Below, piece after piece: positions 49,000-58,522 of a DNA stretch of 64,000 bases; within the stretch, counting starts at the first letter, position 1; the number at the start of each line of letters is the position of its first letter. Both the position numbers and the translations under genes were made by a program. The DNA is taken from contig JAXRKN010000040.1 in NCBI GenBank assembly GCA_038502055.1, positions 3,534,001-3,598,000 on the forward strand, written 5' to 3'. The notes under the pieces were generated by a model that did not search any database, was not told the DNA's origin, and saw only the letters and a list, made by a program, of their open reading frames with translations. This DNA comes from Tanytarsus gracilentus (Eukaryota > Arthropoda > Insecta > Diptera > Chironomidae).

Positions 49000-49956
49000 C
49001 ATATAGCCAGTATGGCAAAAAAGACATCCATGTATTGTTTCTGTGACGCCGCTCATACTCGCTTTACTGGCGGATATTTGACTACAAATCGCACTCCTAC
49101 GAGCGATGTGATTGAAATTAGCTTAAAATTTGAGAAAACTAATAATGACTCCACTAAGGAACAGCAAACGCAAGCGCAGCGTGGCAATTTGAATTTCGTA
49201 GAATTAAGTGAGAAGACATTGCGAGATGTCTGTGTCAATGACTCCATTCATGATTGTATTAAGGATCTCTTGCGTGGCATTTTAATCAAAAAATCATCCG
49301 ATGATATACCTCCACTATTGACTAGTGTAACAGTACACCAACAACAACAACAGCAGCAGCAATCTCCAGCAATAATTATGAATGATGATGATATTTTTGT
49401 AGATTTAACAAATCAAAATGAGGACAAAACTATTACACGATCAAACTCATCAAAGCGATCTTCCATGAAGTCAAGCAAGTCCATGGAAACTGTCCTCGAG
49501 AAATCTCTTTGTCGCGCTCAAAAAGACAAAAGTCCCGACGAATCAAAAGCAAAATCTGTTAGCAATGTTAATGATGATAAAATTGAGAACGAAGGTGACT
49601 ACGAGAATGGCGAGTCCATTGAGCTGATTTTCATTTCCGATGAGTTTGTAAACAAAGTTAACAGGCAAGAAGTTATCGTTCTCGATGAAAAGGATGGAAA
49701 GAGACGTGAAAGTTTGACTAATAAGAAAAAACTAGTGATCATAACGGACGACTTTAAGGAGAAGGTATTGCGCAATAATTCAATTGTCATTACTAATGAA
49801 AGGAAAATGCTCAAGAAACTCAAGCAGCCAAGTAAGACTTTTAATACCAATTCGAATTCTTTTTTAACGTATGATGAACCCGATTCGAATAATACAATTT
49901 TTTTGGAGGATAAAAGATTGGGTGATAAAAAACTGCTACAACAAAATGATAAATGA
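49000..49956 (+). CDS. Unassigned acidic protein, or second readthrough extension of ABHD17
   Basis: After TAG C (48997-49000) the same frame again stays open for 318 codons, ending in TGA. It has an ATG at 49012 (CCAGTATGG, a good context), giving 314 residues if used as a start. The first part (MYCFCDAAHTRFTGGYLTT) has clustered Cys/His. A poly-Gln run of eight follows near residue 111, then a Ser/Lys/Asp-rich disordered region. Near the end two similar segments repeat: IELIFISDEFVNKV and KLVIITDDFKEKV. I do not recognise the family. Options are a second cistron on the ABHD17 transcript, a separate gene, or the end of a doubly read-through protein. AATAAA-like signals follow near 50155-50165. 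Confidence 0.55.
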   Translation, partial: HIASMAKKTSMYCFCDAAHTRFTGGYLTTNRTPTSDVIEISLKFEKTNNDSTKEQQTQAQRGNLNFVELSEKTLRDVCVNDSIHDCIKDLLRGILIKKSSDDIPPLLTSVTVHQQQQQQQQSPAIIMNDDDIFVDLTNQNEDKTITRSNSSKRSSMKSSKSMETVLEKSLCRAQKDKSPDESKAKSVSNVNDDKIENEGDYENGESIELIFISDEFVNKVNRQEVIVLDEKDGKRRESLTNKKKLVIITDDFKEKVLRNNSIVITNERKMLKKLKQPSKTFNTNSNSFLTYDEPDSNNTIFLEDKRLGDKKLLQQNDK

Positions 49957-50351
49957 AAACTATTTTAAATAATAATTATAAATTTTTTGCCATTTAAAAA
50001 AAATAATTTTCCTTAAAAATTAAAAAGTTTTGCACTAATTAAGTCTCTTCACATCAAACCATCCAAACACTTAACTCACAAAAACGATATATTTAATTAT
50101 TGTAATGAGAAAATTTAATAATCTAAATGTGTATATTTATTTCGATTTTAATGAATATATTAATAAATGTCAAATGCATGCCATATTAAACATTTAAAAA
50201 TCTTTTAATTTCACTCAAATCGTTTAACGGATTTTAAAAATTTAAATCAAAGAGTGACGTTCGAGTTAAGAGTGTGGATTTTTCTGGAAGTCGGCAGATA
50301 AAAAATTAAAATTATTTTTAAACGAAAATTATCAATTAATTAACAAATAAA
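49957..50351. other. Spacer upstream of Hsp10
   Basis: A/T-rich 395-bp gap with the 3' UTR of the preceding gene and the Hsp10 promoter and 5' UTR. Nothing else seen. Confidence 0.5.
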
Positions 50352-50869
50352 ATGGTAATTATCAATTCAAGTCGATTCCTTCGCTCATAAAATGTTAAAG
50401 TCATTCGAGATTAAGTTGTGCAATATGAATTTAAAATTGTGAAACATTTTTGACTTTTTTGGAAGGTTATGAAAAATATTTAAAATGCTTAAAATTATTT
50501 ATTTCTTTTCAGTCGGGAGCTATTAAGAAGTTGATTCCATTGTTGGACCGAGTCCTCGTACAGAGAGCCGAAGCCTTGACAAGAACAGCCGGCGGAATTG
50601 TAATCCCAGAAAAAGCACAAGCGAAAGTCTTAAAAGCAACCATTATCGCTGTTGGACCCGGCGGACGCAATCAGGTAAGACTTATATAAGTGTAAAAATT
50701 AAAAAATTTAATCTAAAACTTACTGCAGAAAGGAGAAACAATCCCGATGAATGTGAAAGTTGGAGATAGCGTGCTCCTTCCAGAATACGGTGGAACTAAG
50801 GTAGAACTTGAAGATCAAAAGGAATACCACTTATTCCGCGAGGGAGACATCCTTGCTAAAATAGAATAA
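50352..50869 (+). CDS. Hsp10: 10-kDa mitochondrial chaperonin Hsp10/CPN10
   Basis: Exons 50352..50354, 50513..50674, 50729..50869 give 101 residues. The first exon contributes only the ATG, followed at once by the donor GTAATT; the second exon opens with SGAIKKLIPLLDRVLVQRAE. Other family blocks are GGIVIPEKAQAKVL, AVGPGGRNQ, VLLPEYGGTKVEL and FREGDILAKIE. Hsp10 caps the Hsp60 ring and drives ATP-dependent folding in the mitochondrial matrix. GGIVIPEK corresponds to the mobile loop that docks on Hsp60. Without the one-codon exon the protein lacks a conventional start, so this short exon is needed. Confidence 0.94.
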
Positions 50870-51462
50870 ACAATTACATAGAGATTATCACGTACATTTA
50901 AATGTTAAGCTATGAACATAAGTAGAGAGTTTTGCAACATGATTACTAGCATCGAATGTGGAAGTGTCCTGCCAAAGAATTACGGAGAGCATTTGGAGCT
51001 TTAATTGACTGCCTCAACGTGATTGAAATTTTTCCTTAACTTTTCTGCACGCTGATCAATTCCTCGAAAATCTCTCATGTTTCCGCATCCATGCAACTAA
51101 TCGTGAATTGTCGGTGGAATAATAATAATTATAAGATGATAAAGTACTAAGTGCTGCTAATCAGGGCTGAAATGTGTAACCCGAGAATAGAAAATACTTT
51201 TTGTAATAAAAATCCCTAAGAAAACTAGAAAAATATCTTTTTTAATCTCATTTTAGGATCTTCCTTCAAATATTTTTTTTTTATTCTCCTTTTACAACTT
51301 TTTTTCTCTTATCAATTTATTGCAAAAAATCTATGAAAAAAATTAAGAATCAACGAAAAGAGTGATAATGAATGATTATGAGCGAGAAACTCAAAATCTG
51401 ATGATCATTCAAAGCGAGATGTACGTGGATGGATGATTTGCACCCCTTAAAAACAAAAATGT
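50870..51462. other. Convergent spacer between Hsp10 and TRAP-beta
   Basis: About 590 bp with both 3' UTRs. Short AATAAT/AATAAA-type signals occur near 51120 and 51206. No exon seen. Confidence 0.5.
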
Positions 51463-52185
51463 TTAGTTACTCTTCTTTTTCTGTGACAAGAGCTCATATT
51501 TCGTCTTTGACTTGAGGAAGAGGCTGTATGGAATAACAACAGTTGGGAGACACATGATGACAAAAGCAACCCAGTCGAGGAAGTGTGATGAGAATTGTTT
51601 GTTGAATTGAGCCAAATTGATGATTCCACCTTCACCGGGCTCGGAGCTGACTGCGTACTGAAGGTTTGGCGATGACTCAATTGGACGATAGCTGATGTCA
51701 GCGGCAGTAAAGTTGAAATATCCGTGAGCTCTTGGTCTTACAACAACAACATGAGTGACATTAGTTGATGGAGCGATTCTATCGAGTTGAACTTCGAATT
51801 TTCCACTGACCAAATCGAAAGCTTCATGAGGGAATCCATGATCTTCGAGTGAGACATGAGTGGCAGGTCCAGTGCCAACATTGTAAACTGTATACTTGAC
51901 CAAAACGTCACGTTGCTCCACGAGATATCTGTTAAGAATTTGCTTCGAAACTAACAGCTTAGCGCGAGTCTCTTCACCACTCTCAGTCGTTGTCGCCATA
52001 GCCATTGAAATGAAGAGCACGAAGCCCATGTATTTTGCAATTTTATTCATCTGAAAAAGAATAATGTTGGAACTTTAAAATTTTTATAAGCTCTTTTTTC
52101 TCATTTCAGCAATTATTGAATGAATTCGATTGATTTCAACTCGTTTAATTGTAGACATTAATAGAATTAACAATTTTCTTACCAT
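51463..52185 (-). CDS. Translocon-associated protein subunit beta (SSR2)
   Basis: The main exon 51463..52050 (minus) encodes 195 residues with its own ATG after the acceptor TTTTTCAG. An upstream exon ends in ATG exactly at a GTAAGA donor (52183..52185), which would add one Met in frame. Signal peptide: YMGFVLFISMAMA. The lumenal domain shows LLVSKQILNRYLVE, VKYTVYNVGTGPATHV, the glycosylation site NVTH and HGYFNFTAADISY. The transmembrane segment is DWVAFVIMCLPTVVIPY, and the short cytosolic tail is basic (SQKKKSN). TRAP sits next to Sec61 in the ER membrane and assists translocation of secretory proteins. Confidence 0.95.
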
Positions 52186-52803
52186 TTTAAACTAATTTAC
52201 TGTGTATTTACTTCAATATTATATTTCAAATTCACAAACGAGTAAATTTCTTCTTTTTACTTGAACTGAGTTGGCTCTTCGTTGGCAAACGCTCAGCATG
52301 ACGCGTAGCTTCTCTTTCATACACGTCTCAGCGCTGAGCGTTTTTAAATTCAAATTTAACGGTTATGGATTATGATGTGAATAATAAGTTTAGAATTTTT
52401 CTGGCTCTCGAGAAAAAAAAATTTTATCTTCTCATTAAATTTTACTCTCATAAGTTTTTGGCTGCCACATCACATCACGCTGAGATAAATTGAAAATTAA
52501 TTTTTAGTCCCTCACATAATTCAACGATATTTGTTACAAGTGGATATTTTTCTTTGAACCAAAAGTGTATTTTTGGGTGAGAAGAGAAGAAAAATAAAAA
52601 TATTGCCGGGCAGGTCAAATTAATTAATTTGTAAATCGTGTTAATGTTCACGTGAATATTAAAAGAGAGTCGTGAAAATTAGTGAGGTCGTTATCTGCTT
52701 GGATTTTTTCATTCATAAAAATTTTACTATGGTTTAAATGACTCATGCAGTTGTGTGATTTTGTTTATACGTAATGTAATTTTCTAAAATTAAAGATTGA
52801 CAG
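52186..52803. other. Divergent spacer, TRAP-beta and PQ-loop gene
   Basis: About 620 bp with both promoters and 5' UTRs. No exon seen. Near 52290-52340, CTCAGCATGACGCG and CTCAGCGCTGAGCG form a GC-richer, partly palindromic patch that stands out from the A/T-rich background. Confidence 0.45.
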
Positions 52804-53604
52804 ATGGCTAACATTTGGATGATGATTGGAGATTTTCTCTCATTCCTTACAATAGCTTCATGCTTGATGTATGTAATTTAAGTATTTTTTGTCACCACCC
52901 AGAGATGAAATTTTTTTAAATCTATTTTTAGCTCGAAAGTTCCTCAAATTCTCACGATTTATAAGCAGAAAAATGCAACAGGACTGTCAATGAAAGGCAT
53001 TTTGATTGAAACCATTTCTTACACCATAACAACGCTTTATAACTATACTAATGGCTATCGCATGATGAACTATTTTGAATATATTATTTTATTGGCTCAA
53101 AATTATTTTCTAATTCTTATCGTACTGTATTATCGAAAGCAAATCAATCAAAAGTTTTTAGTCTCTGCTGCAATTTATGCAAGTGTAGCCGGTCTTTTTG
53201 CCATGTATATTCTTCCCAAAAGTATTCTCACATTGCTCATCGTAAGTTAAAATTTATTGGCGGTCCATAATTATATTTAAAATGTTTTTTAGCCTGGAAC
53301 CCTACCAATGAGTGCTACTTCAAAAATTTTGCAATTTTTAGAGATTTATAGGGCCAAGGTATACTATGTTAAAATTGGCTCCTTTTAAAGCAAAACATTA
53401 ATTTTTTATTTTTAGGATTCATCGTCAATTTCTACAATTACATGGATTATATCGGCAGGAACAAATGCGACACGTATCTACACTACTTTATTGGATAGTG
53501 CTGACATGATGTTACTTACGAATTTCCTCATTTCTACTGCTTTGTCCAGCGCTGTGTTGGGTGCTGTTATTTACTATAAGAAGCCAAAGACAAAAGAAGA
53601 ATAA
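52804..53604 (+). CDS. PQ-loop repeat membrane protein, SLC66A3/PQLC3-like
   Basis: Exons 52804..52868, 52932..53241, 53293..53358, 53416..53604 give 209 residues, close to the about 200 usual for PQLC3. The first PQ-loop is SKVPQILTIYKQKNATGLSM; several hydrophobic helices follow (LLAQNYFLILIVLYY, FLVSAAIYASVAGLFAMYIL), and a second loop region reads LPMSATSKILQFLEIYRAKD. The tail is basic (KKPKTKEE). PQ-loop proteins are seven-helix transporters of the SWEET/MtN3 clan; the substrate of SLC66A3 is not established. The first intron splits Ile just before the PQ motif. Confidence 0.88.
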
Positions 53605-53723
53605 CCGAGAGTTTTTCGATCCCGCCATTTTATGCCCACTAAAACTAATTAACTCTTTATTGTTGACATATTTATTTATGCTTATTTAAATTTATTGGAT
53701 TTTAAATAAATAAAAAAATGTTG

Positions 53724-54283
53724 TTAAAAGTTTAAGATATAAATGTGAATGCAAACAGTGGTAGCGAATATGAGATAAATTACATATGGGGTGTACAAAA
53801 TTCCGCTGACCTTGTCAACTTTATAGAACAATATTCCGGTGATTGCTACAAAAATTGTCAAAATAATCATTTCAATAATTGCTCCGAGCAGAGAATCAAG
53901 TCCAAAATAAATGAGGGGCCAAAGGAAATTAATGGAAAGAGTTATGACGTAGAAGAGAAGAGGAATTTTGACATTAATTTTTCTTTCTTTTCCAGCATTC
54001 CAGACACGCCAACTTGCAATTGCACTGATCGTGAATAGAAAAATCCATGCTATACCAACAACCTAAATAAAAATATTTTACTTTTAAGTGTTTTACTCTA
54101 ATTTCCTTCTTCTTAACTTACATAACCTGGAGGAGCGTAAGATGGTTGAATTCGACCTTGAGCATCCAATTCTTCAATTTTATTTGCGAGCAACACGAAT
54201 AACAAACAATTTCCAATATTCGGAATGGCTATCGCTATTAATATCTGCACAACTTTATTTTCAAAAATACTTGATTCTCCCAT
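53724..54283 (-). CDS. Translocator protein TSPO/MBR paralogue A, divergent
   Basis: Minus-strand exons 54122..54283 and 53724..54062 give 166 residues. Five hydrophobic helices fit the TSPO fold. The conserved intron position falls after the first loop (SYAPPGYV, where most TSPOs have PPGWV), and further family blocks are ASWRVWNAGK, LSINFLWPLIYFGL and LYTPYVIYLIFATT. Several tryptophans typical of the family are replaced by Tyr or Phe, so this copy has diverged. TSPO is a tryptophan-rich membrane protein, mitochondrial in animals, that binds porphyrins and cholesterol. The C-terminus lacks the cholesterol-recognition consensus. Confidence 0.82.
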
Positions 54284-54483
54284 TTTTCTTTTAAGTGTAC
54301 ACTTCACGGTTCCGTGGTACTTTAAAGACTAAGTTTTGATATAAAATGATTTTTTAAAATAGTGTGTTATTTGCCGCTATTGTTTAGAAAATTATGTGTG
54401 TGGAGCTTAATAAAAAAAAATTGCTCTAAAAATAGATGCCTTAATTATGTGAGCAGAATATTTTGTGAGTTTTTTCACTCTCA

Positions 54484-55023
54484 TCAATTGAGTCTCCAAA
54501 TAGTGAAGCATAAAATCGAAGCGAAAGTGACCCAACATATGTATGGAATCAACAGGTACGCAGCAATTTTATCGATTTGATAAAATAAGAGTGTGGTGAT
54601 GAGAATGAAAATCCATAAGACGAAAATGTGAATGGTAGCGAGTCCGATTTGATGAAAGTAAAAAAAGACGCCGGACCATGTCAAGTTGATGATTAAATGA
54701 ATTATATAAACAATCATAGGAATGCGGGCACGTCCAGAAAAACCATCTCCCTCGTCCCATACTCGAAATGACGAATAGCCCATCAGCAAATATAAGACTG
54801 ACCAGACGGGGCCAAAAATCTATCAAGATGTTTATTAGAAATGCTCAAAAATGGCCTCATAAATTAATTTTACCCAGCCTGGTGGATTCCATGTCGGTCG
54901 AGTGATTTCATCGTACCATGGATATTGCTTTCCCATTGTCAAAAATCCGGCAAGAGTGCCGCCAATAAATGGAATTAAGCTGAATATAATTATTTGAACT
55001 ATTTTGTTTTGAAAAAATGCCAT
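54484..55023 (-). CDS. Tspo: Translocator protein TSPO paralogue B
   Basis: Minus-strand exons 54874..55023 and 54484..54819 give 161 residues. This is the most canonical of the three copies: PWYDEITRPTWNPPGWIFGP at the exon junction, VWSVLYLLMGYSSFRVW, INLTWSGVFFYFHQIGLA and LIPYICWVTFASIL. The C-terminal segment ILCFTIWR aligns with the human cholesterol-recognition motif but has Phe in place of the key Tyr. It lies 200 bp upstream of copy A in the same direction. Confidence 0.93.
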
Positions 55024-55243
55024 CGCAAGTGGAATATTCGAGAGATAACAAAAATGATTATTTGTTCGTACAAAAGAACGTTTACGACTGACAGTTTAAA
55101 AAATGTTTCAAAACCCACACGTGGGTGTTGCCGTGTAACCCACTTGTAACAGTTCAGTATTGGAAATGTAACATGGGGAAGTCCTATGAAGAAGCTTTGG
55201 AGAAGCCAAAAGGGAAGCCTTATGGAAAATATTTTTCAATTAT

Positions 55244-55591
55244 GTTACATTTCCCACTGTGTTTCATTTTCCACCATGTTCCATTTTTCACTATGTTCCA
55301 TTTTCTATTGTGTTCCATTTTCCAATGTGTTCCATTTTCCACTGTGTTCCATTTTCCACTGTGTTCCATTTTCCACTATGTTCCATTTTCCACTGTGTTT
55401 CATTTTCCATTATGTTCCATTTCCCACTATGTTCCATTTTCCACTGTGTTTCATTTTCCATTATGTTTCATTTTCACCATGTTCAATTTTCCACTATGTT
55501 CCATTTTCCACTATGTTTCATTTTCCACTATGTTCCATTTTCCACTGTGTTCCATTTTGCACTGTGTTCCATTTTCCACAGTGTTCCATTG
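55244..55591. repeat. 17-bp tandem repeat array, unit TTCCATTTTCCACTRTG
   Basis: About 20 copies with single-base variants. Since 17 is not a multiple of three and the unit has no stop codon, all three plus-strand frames stay open; the apparent Phe/Pro/Cys/His-rich proteins are artefacts. Confidence 0.93.
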
Positions 55592-56089
55592 TTAGATCCA
55601 TGCCAATCGATTCTTGGTCAAATTTCGAGTTCAACGAGGTACATGAAGCCATACTTTTAAAAAATGGACATTAGTGACACTCCTGGCCGGCCGTGACGGT
55701 CATTCTTCAAAAATCATCAATGCTAATCAATTCCTGATGCAATTACGAGTTCAACGAGGTACATGAAGCCATACTTTTAAAAAATGGACATTAGGGGCAC
55801 TACTGGCCGGCCGTGATGGACATTGGTGGCACTCTTGGATGGCCATGATAGACATTCCTCAAATATTATCAATGCCTTTCGATTCCTGATACAAATACGA
55901 GTTCAACGACATACATGAAGCCATATAACAGGAAATTTGTATGAAAAATGGCATTTAGGGCTGTCCATGGCACGACCTGTGGTCATGACCCTCATAATTC
56001 CTAAAATGGCCGAATCTAAATTCATAGACCTACCATTTGGCGAAAACTAGAAGTCTCTAGCTATCTCAGGAGCCGAGATCTCGATGGAA

Positions 56090-56132
56090 CAGACAGACAG
56101 ACAGACGGACGGACGGACGGACGGACGGAAAT
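56090..56132. repeat. (ACAG)n/(ACGG)n tetranucleotide microsatellite
   Basis: A run of ACAG units changes into ACGG units within the right part of the TIR element. Confidence 0.9.
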
Positions 56133-56247
56133 AGGCGCATATAAGTGTTACACCACTTCGTGGGTTACACTAAAAATCTGTGCCTGACTAAATTTTTCTC
56201 TTGCTTCTCTTCTATTCTCATGCACGAGCACCAACACATCTGAACAA

Positions 56248-56812
56248 AAAATATGTTTTCTATTTTAGGGTGATTTGAACGATTTAAATGACTGGAATGC
56301 ATTGTCAAAATGTTAAAGCATAATAAAATATTTTGATAGAATTTCTTCAAGATCAAGAATTTTATTAAATTTAATTAAGGCTATGCCCACGCTCAAATTT
56401 AATTTGAAAAACATTTGTTATCACGATTTTCAATAAAAAACGTGTGGCAAAAAAGTTCCATTAAAATAAACCAAAAATAACACTCGATGTGTCAAATTGT
56501 TGAAATAAAACAGCGGTCATGAGCCCCAAAATAGCGAAAAATCAAACGCAAAATCTAATTGAGATGGACTTTTAGCAGTGTCAATTCTGACTTTAAATTT
56601 TTATTTACAGTTGTAGTTATGACTGATAAGCAATTTTAATAATGAGCACTTAGATAGTTTATTACCTTCAAATATTTACAAAATAGTGGAACAAAAGTCT
56701 GAATCACAATTGGAATCAAAAATGGCGAGTGTTACATAAGCAGTAATAAATTATGCAACACCTAAAAAGTATTAATAATCTCGTTATCACTTTAATTAAC
56801 ACTTCTTGTCAT
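56248..56812. repeat. Duplicated block, copy 1
   Basis: About 550 bp nearly identical to 58490-59057 in the same orientation, with scattered substitutions and small indels. Shared landmarks are AAAAAATATGTTTTCTATTT at the left, GGTGATTTGAACGATTTAAA, and TATTAATAATCTCGTTATCA at the right. It lies at the 3' end of the zinc-finger pseudogene and includes its last codons. Confidence 0.9.
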
Positions 56813-57675
56813 TCAATCCCTTCTTGTGAAATTTGAGATGATGCATTGATGTGAATTCTTTGTTGCATTTCTTGCATTTCACATGTTCCGAGTGATATGC
56901 CAATTTATGTTTTTTTAAACTCATTGGATTTTTGCATCGTTTTGCGCATTGATCACATGGATAGATCATTTCTGAATTGTGTTGGACCATGTGACAGAGT
57001 AGCTGATCTTTGAGACGTTTTTTGACTCCGCAAAAGTCACACTCAAATGATTTTAGTTCTTGATGCTTATATTTTTTGTGAATGAAAAGTGCAGCTGGAT
57101 TTTTATATTGTCACTTATCACACATGTCACACATATGCATTTTACCATCAAATTCATGTAGCAACTTAATGTGTGCACGAAGATATTCAGGTTTTTTAAA
57201 CACGAAATTACATTTTGGACATTGGAAGGAATTATCGTGGATTTTCATGTGCTTGTCGAGTGTAATTTGAGCAGCAAAAGCTTTTGTGCACACATTACAT
57301 TTGAACTTATCTTCGCTGAAACATTTTTGCATCTTATGATTTATAAGTGACTGTCGTGAATTAAATACGGACTTGCACGCAGCACAAGCATAAGTCTGTT
57401 TAATTACGCTGTGCTTTTCTCGGATGTGGCGATTGATTTCTGCCTGAGTTGTCGACGTGCTATCGCAATTAGCTACATTTTTTAGCAGTGTGCATCGATT
57501 TGATGTGTTGCGAGATTAAAGTCTTTGAACCGCAAATAAAGTCTCAATTCATAACCACGCATTTATGTTCTTCTGGCGGCTTTAAATAGACATGCTTTCT
57601 GAGTGTATCTTTTTTCTTTCTTGTAAACATGCAACCTTCAAAGGTGCAAGCAAAGATTCCATTGGGCTCATTCAT
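56796..57675 (-). pseudogene. Decayed C2H2 zinc-finger gene
   Basis: Minus strand, from ATG at 57675 to TAA at 56796, at least seven C2H2 fingers can be followed but the frame is broken. First finger: CTFEGCMFTRKKKDTLRKH. Next, CVVMN is followed by an in-frame TGA (near 57543) exactly where the second zinc-binding Cys belongs. A frameshift follows in an A run near 57484. The frame then resumes (CAACKSVFNSRQSLINH, CNVCTKAFAAQITLDKH, CPKCNFVFKKPEYLRAH). A second in-frame TGA lies near 57112 after CDMCDK, then ECDFCGVKKRLKDQLLCH, CDQCAKRCKNPMSLKKH and CKKCNKEFTSMHHLKFH. Two stops plus a frameshift argue for a pseudogene. The final codons and 3' flank are duplicated at 58490-59057. Confidence 0.82.
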
Positions 57676-58183
57676 GCTTAATAATTTTTTCTTACGAGAA
57701 ACCGGCGGATCCCCGCTCTTAAATGATTTTGGTTGACTTTCAATTGGCGGAATCCCGCTCTAATTTATTGAATAATATATTATCACTCAAAGTTAAATGA
57801 AAAACTTGCAAAATGGCGCTAAAAAGCACTCAATTTTTAAACAAAAATTTTTCCTTCTTAAATTGGTGGATTTAACTAAACTCCACGTAATCTCTGTCTC
57901 AAGCAACTTTATCTTGCGAACGTGAATATTTTTTAACTTAAAATTTGTAGTTGATAATTTTAATTGTGTAATGTTGTAACGTTTTTTTAAAATTCATTTT
58001 TTTTGCTTAGCCGGGACTTGCAACTTGTGAACTTTTTTCCCTCGCTTTCTCCAACAAACCCTCATTTCAACACGAGACGTCGAAGAGAACGGAAGTCAAA
58101 GTCCAGCAATTTTTGTACCAAAAGTGAGTATTCGATTTTATATGAGAACGGGAAATATAATAAGGTTAAATTTTCTTCCGGCG
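57676..58183. other. Spacer with short GC-rich direct repeat
   Basis: Between the zinc-finger pseudogene and the RGG gene. Two close copies of a GGCGGATCC/GGCGGAATCC-CGCTC motif lie near 57704-57720 and 57745-57760, about 45 bp apart. The region otherwise holds the probable 5' UTR of the RGG gene. No other gene seen. Confidence 0.45.
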
Positions 58184-58522
58184 ATGATGGCCCAGCCACA
58201 GCAACATCTTTCTGTCGAAGGCAATCGTGGTGGTCGCGGACGTGGTCGTGGAGGTCCAGGATGTAAGTTTTTGTATGTATTCTGGTTTTATTTAAAAACA
58301 TTTATTTTAAAAGTTCGAGTTCGTTCGTCGGAAGCGATTGCCAAACGTGAAAAAAAGTGGATGCATCCAGAAGTTTGGGAGCTCCAAAAAAAAGTAGATG
58401 CCCTAAAGAAAAAAAAAGAAATACGTGAGAAGTTGGCGGAGTTAGAAGTTTGGGCGTTGCAGAAGCAAATAAATGAACTCCAAAAGAAAAAAAAATATGT
58501 TTTCTATTTTAGGGTGATTTGA
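58184..58522 (+). CDS. Small RGG and coiled-coil protein, unassigned
   Basis: Exons 58184..58262 and 58314..58522 (donor GTAAGT, acceptor TTTTAAAAG) give 95 residues. The N-terminus has an RGG-type arginine/glycine patch (NRGGRGRGRGGPG). The second exon encodes a Lys-rich coiled coil with an internal repeat: EVWELQKKVDALKKKK and EVWALQKQINELQKKKK. The last residues (YVFYFRVI) run into the duplicated block at 58490, so the natural C-terminus may have been lost when that block was joined. I do not recognise a family. Without splicing the frame is also open, so the intron is not certain. Confidence 0.45.
   Translation: MMAQPQQHLSVEGNRGGRGRGRGGPGCKFLYVFWFYLKTFILKVRVRSSEAIAKREKKWMHPEVWELQKKVDALKKKKEIREKLAELEVWALQKQINELQKKKKYVFYFRVI

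Larger units (their letters stand above)
55133..56170. mobile_element. Short terminal-inverted-repeat element with satellite filling
   Basis: The ends are perfect inverted copies of GTGTAACCCAC (55133-55143 and 56160-56170). Between them lie a 17-bp tandem array, three imperfect copies of a 120-150-bp unit containing GAGTTCAACGAGGTACATGA (near 55628, 55748, 55899), and a short (ACAG)n/(ACGG)n run. No transposase is present. I could not find a clear target-site duplication, so superfamily and true borders are uncertain. Confidence 0.6.

Noticed and set aside
55125..55674. Three overlapping plus-strand frames of 130-160 codons rich in Phe, His, Pro and Cys
   Set aside because: They are the three frames of a stop-free 17-bp tandem repeat, not a gene.
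57100..57115. Selenocysteine insertion at in-frame UGA codons of the zinc-finger gene
   Set aside because: A frameshift is also present and no selenocysteine element was seen near the 3' end; decay is simpler.
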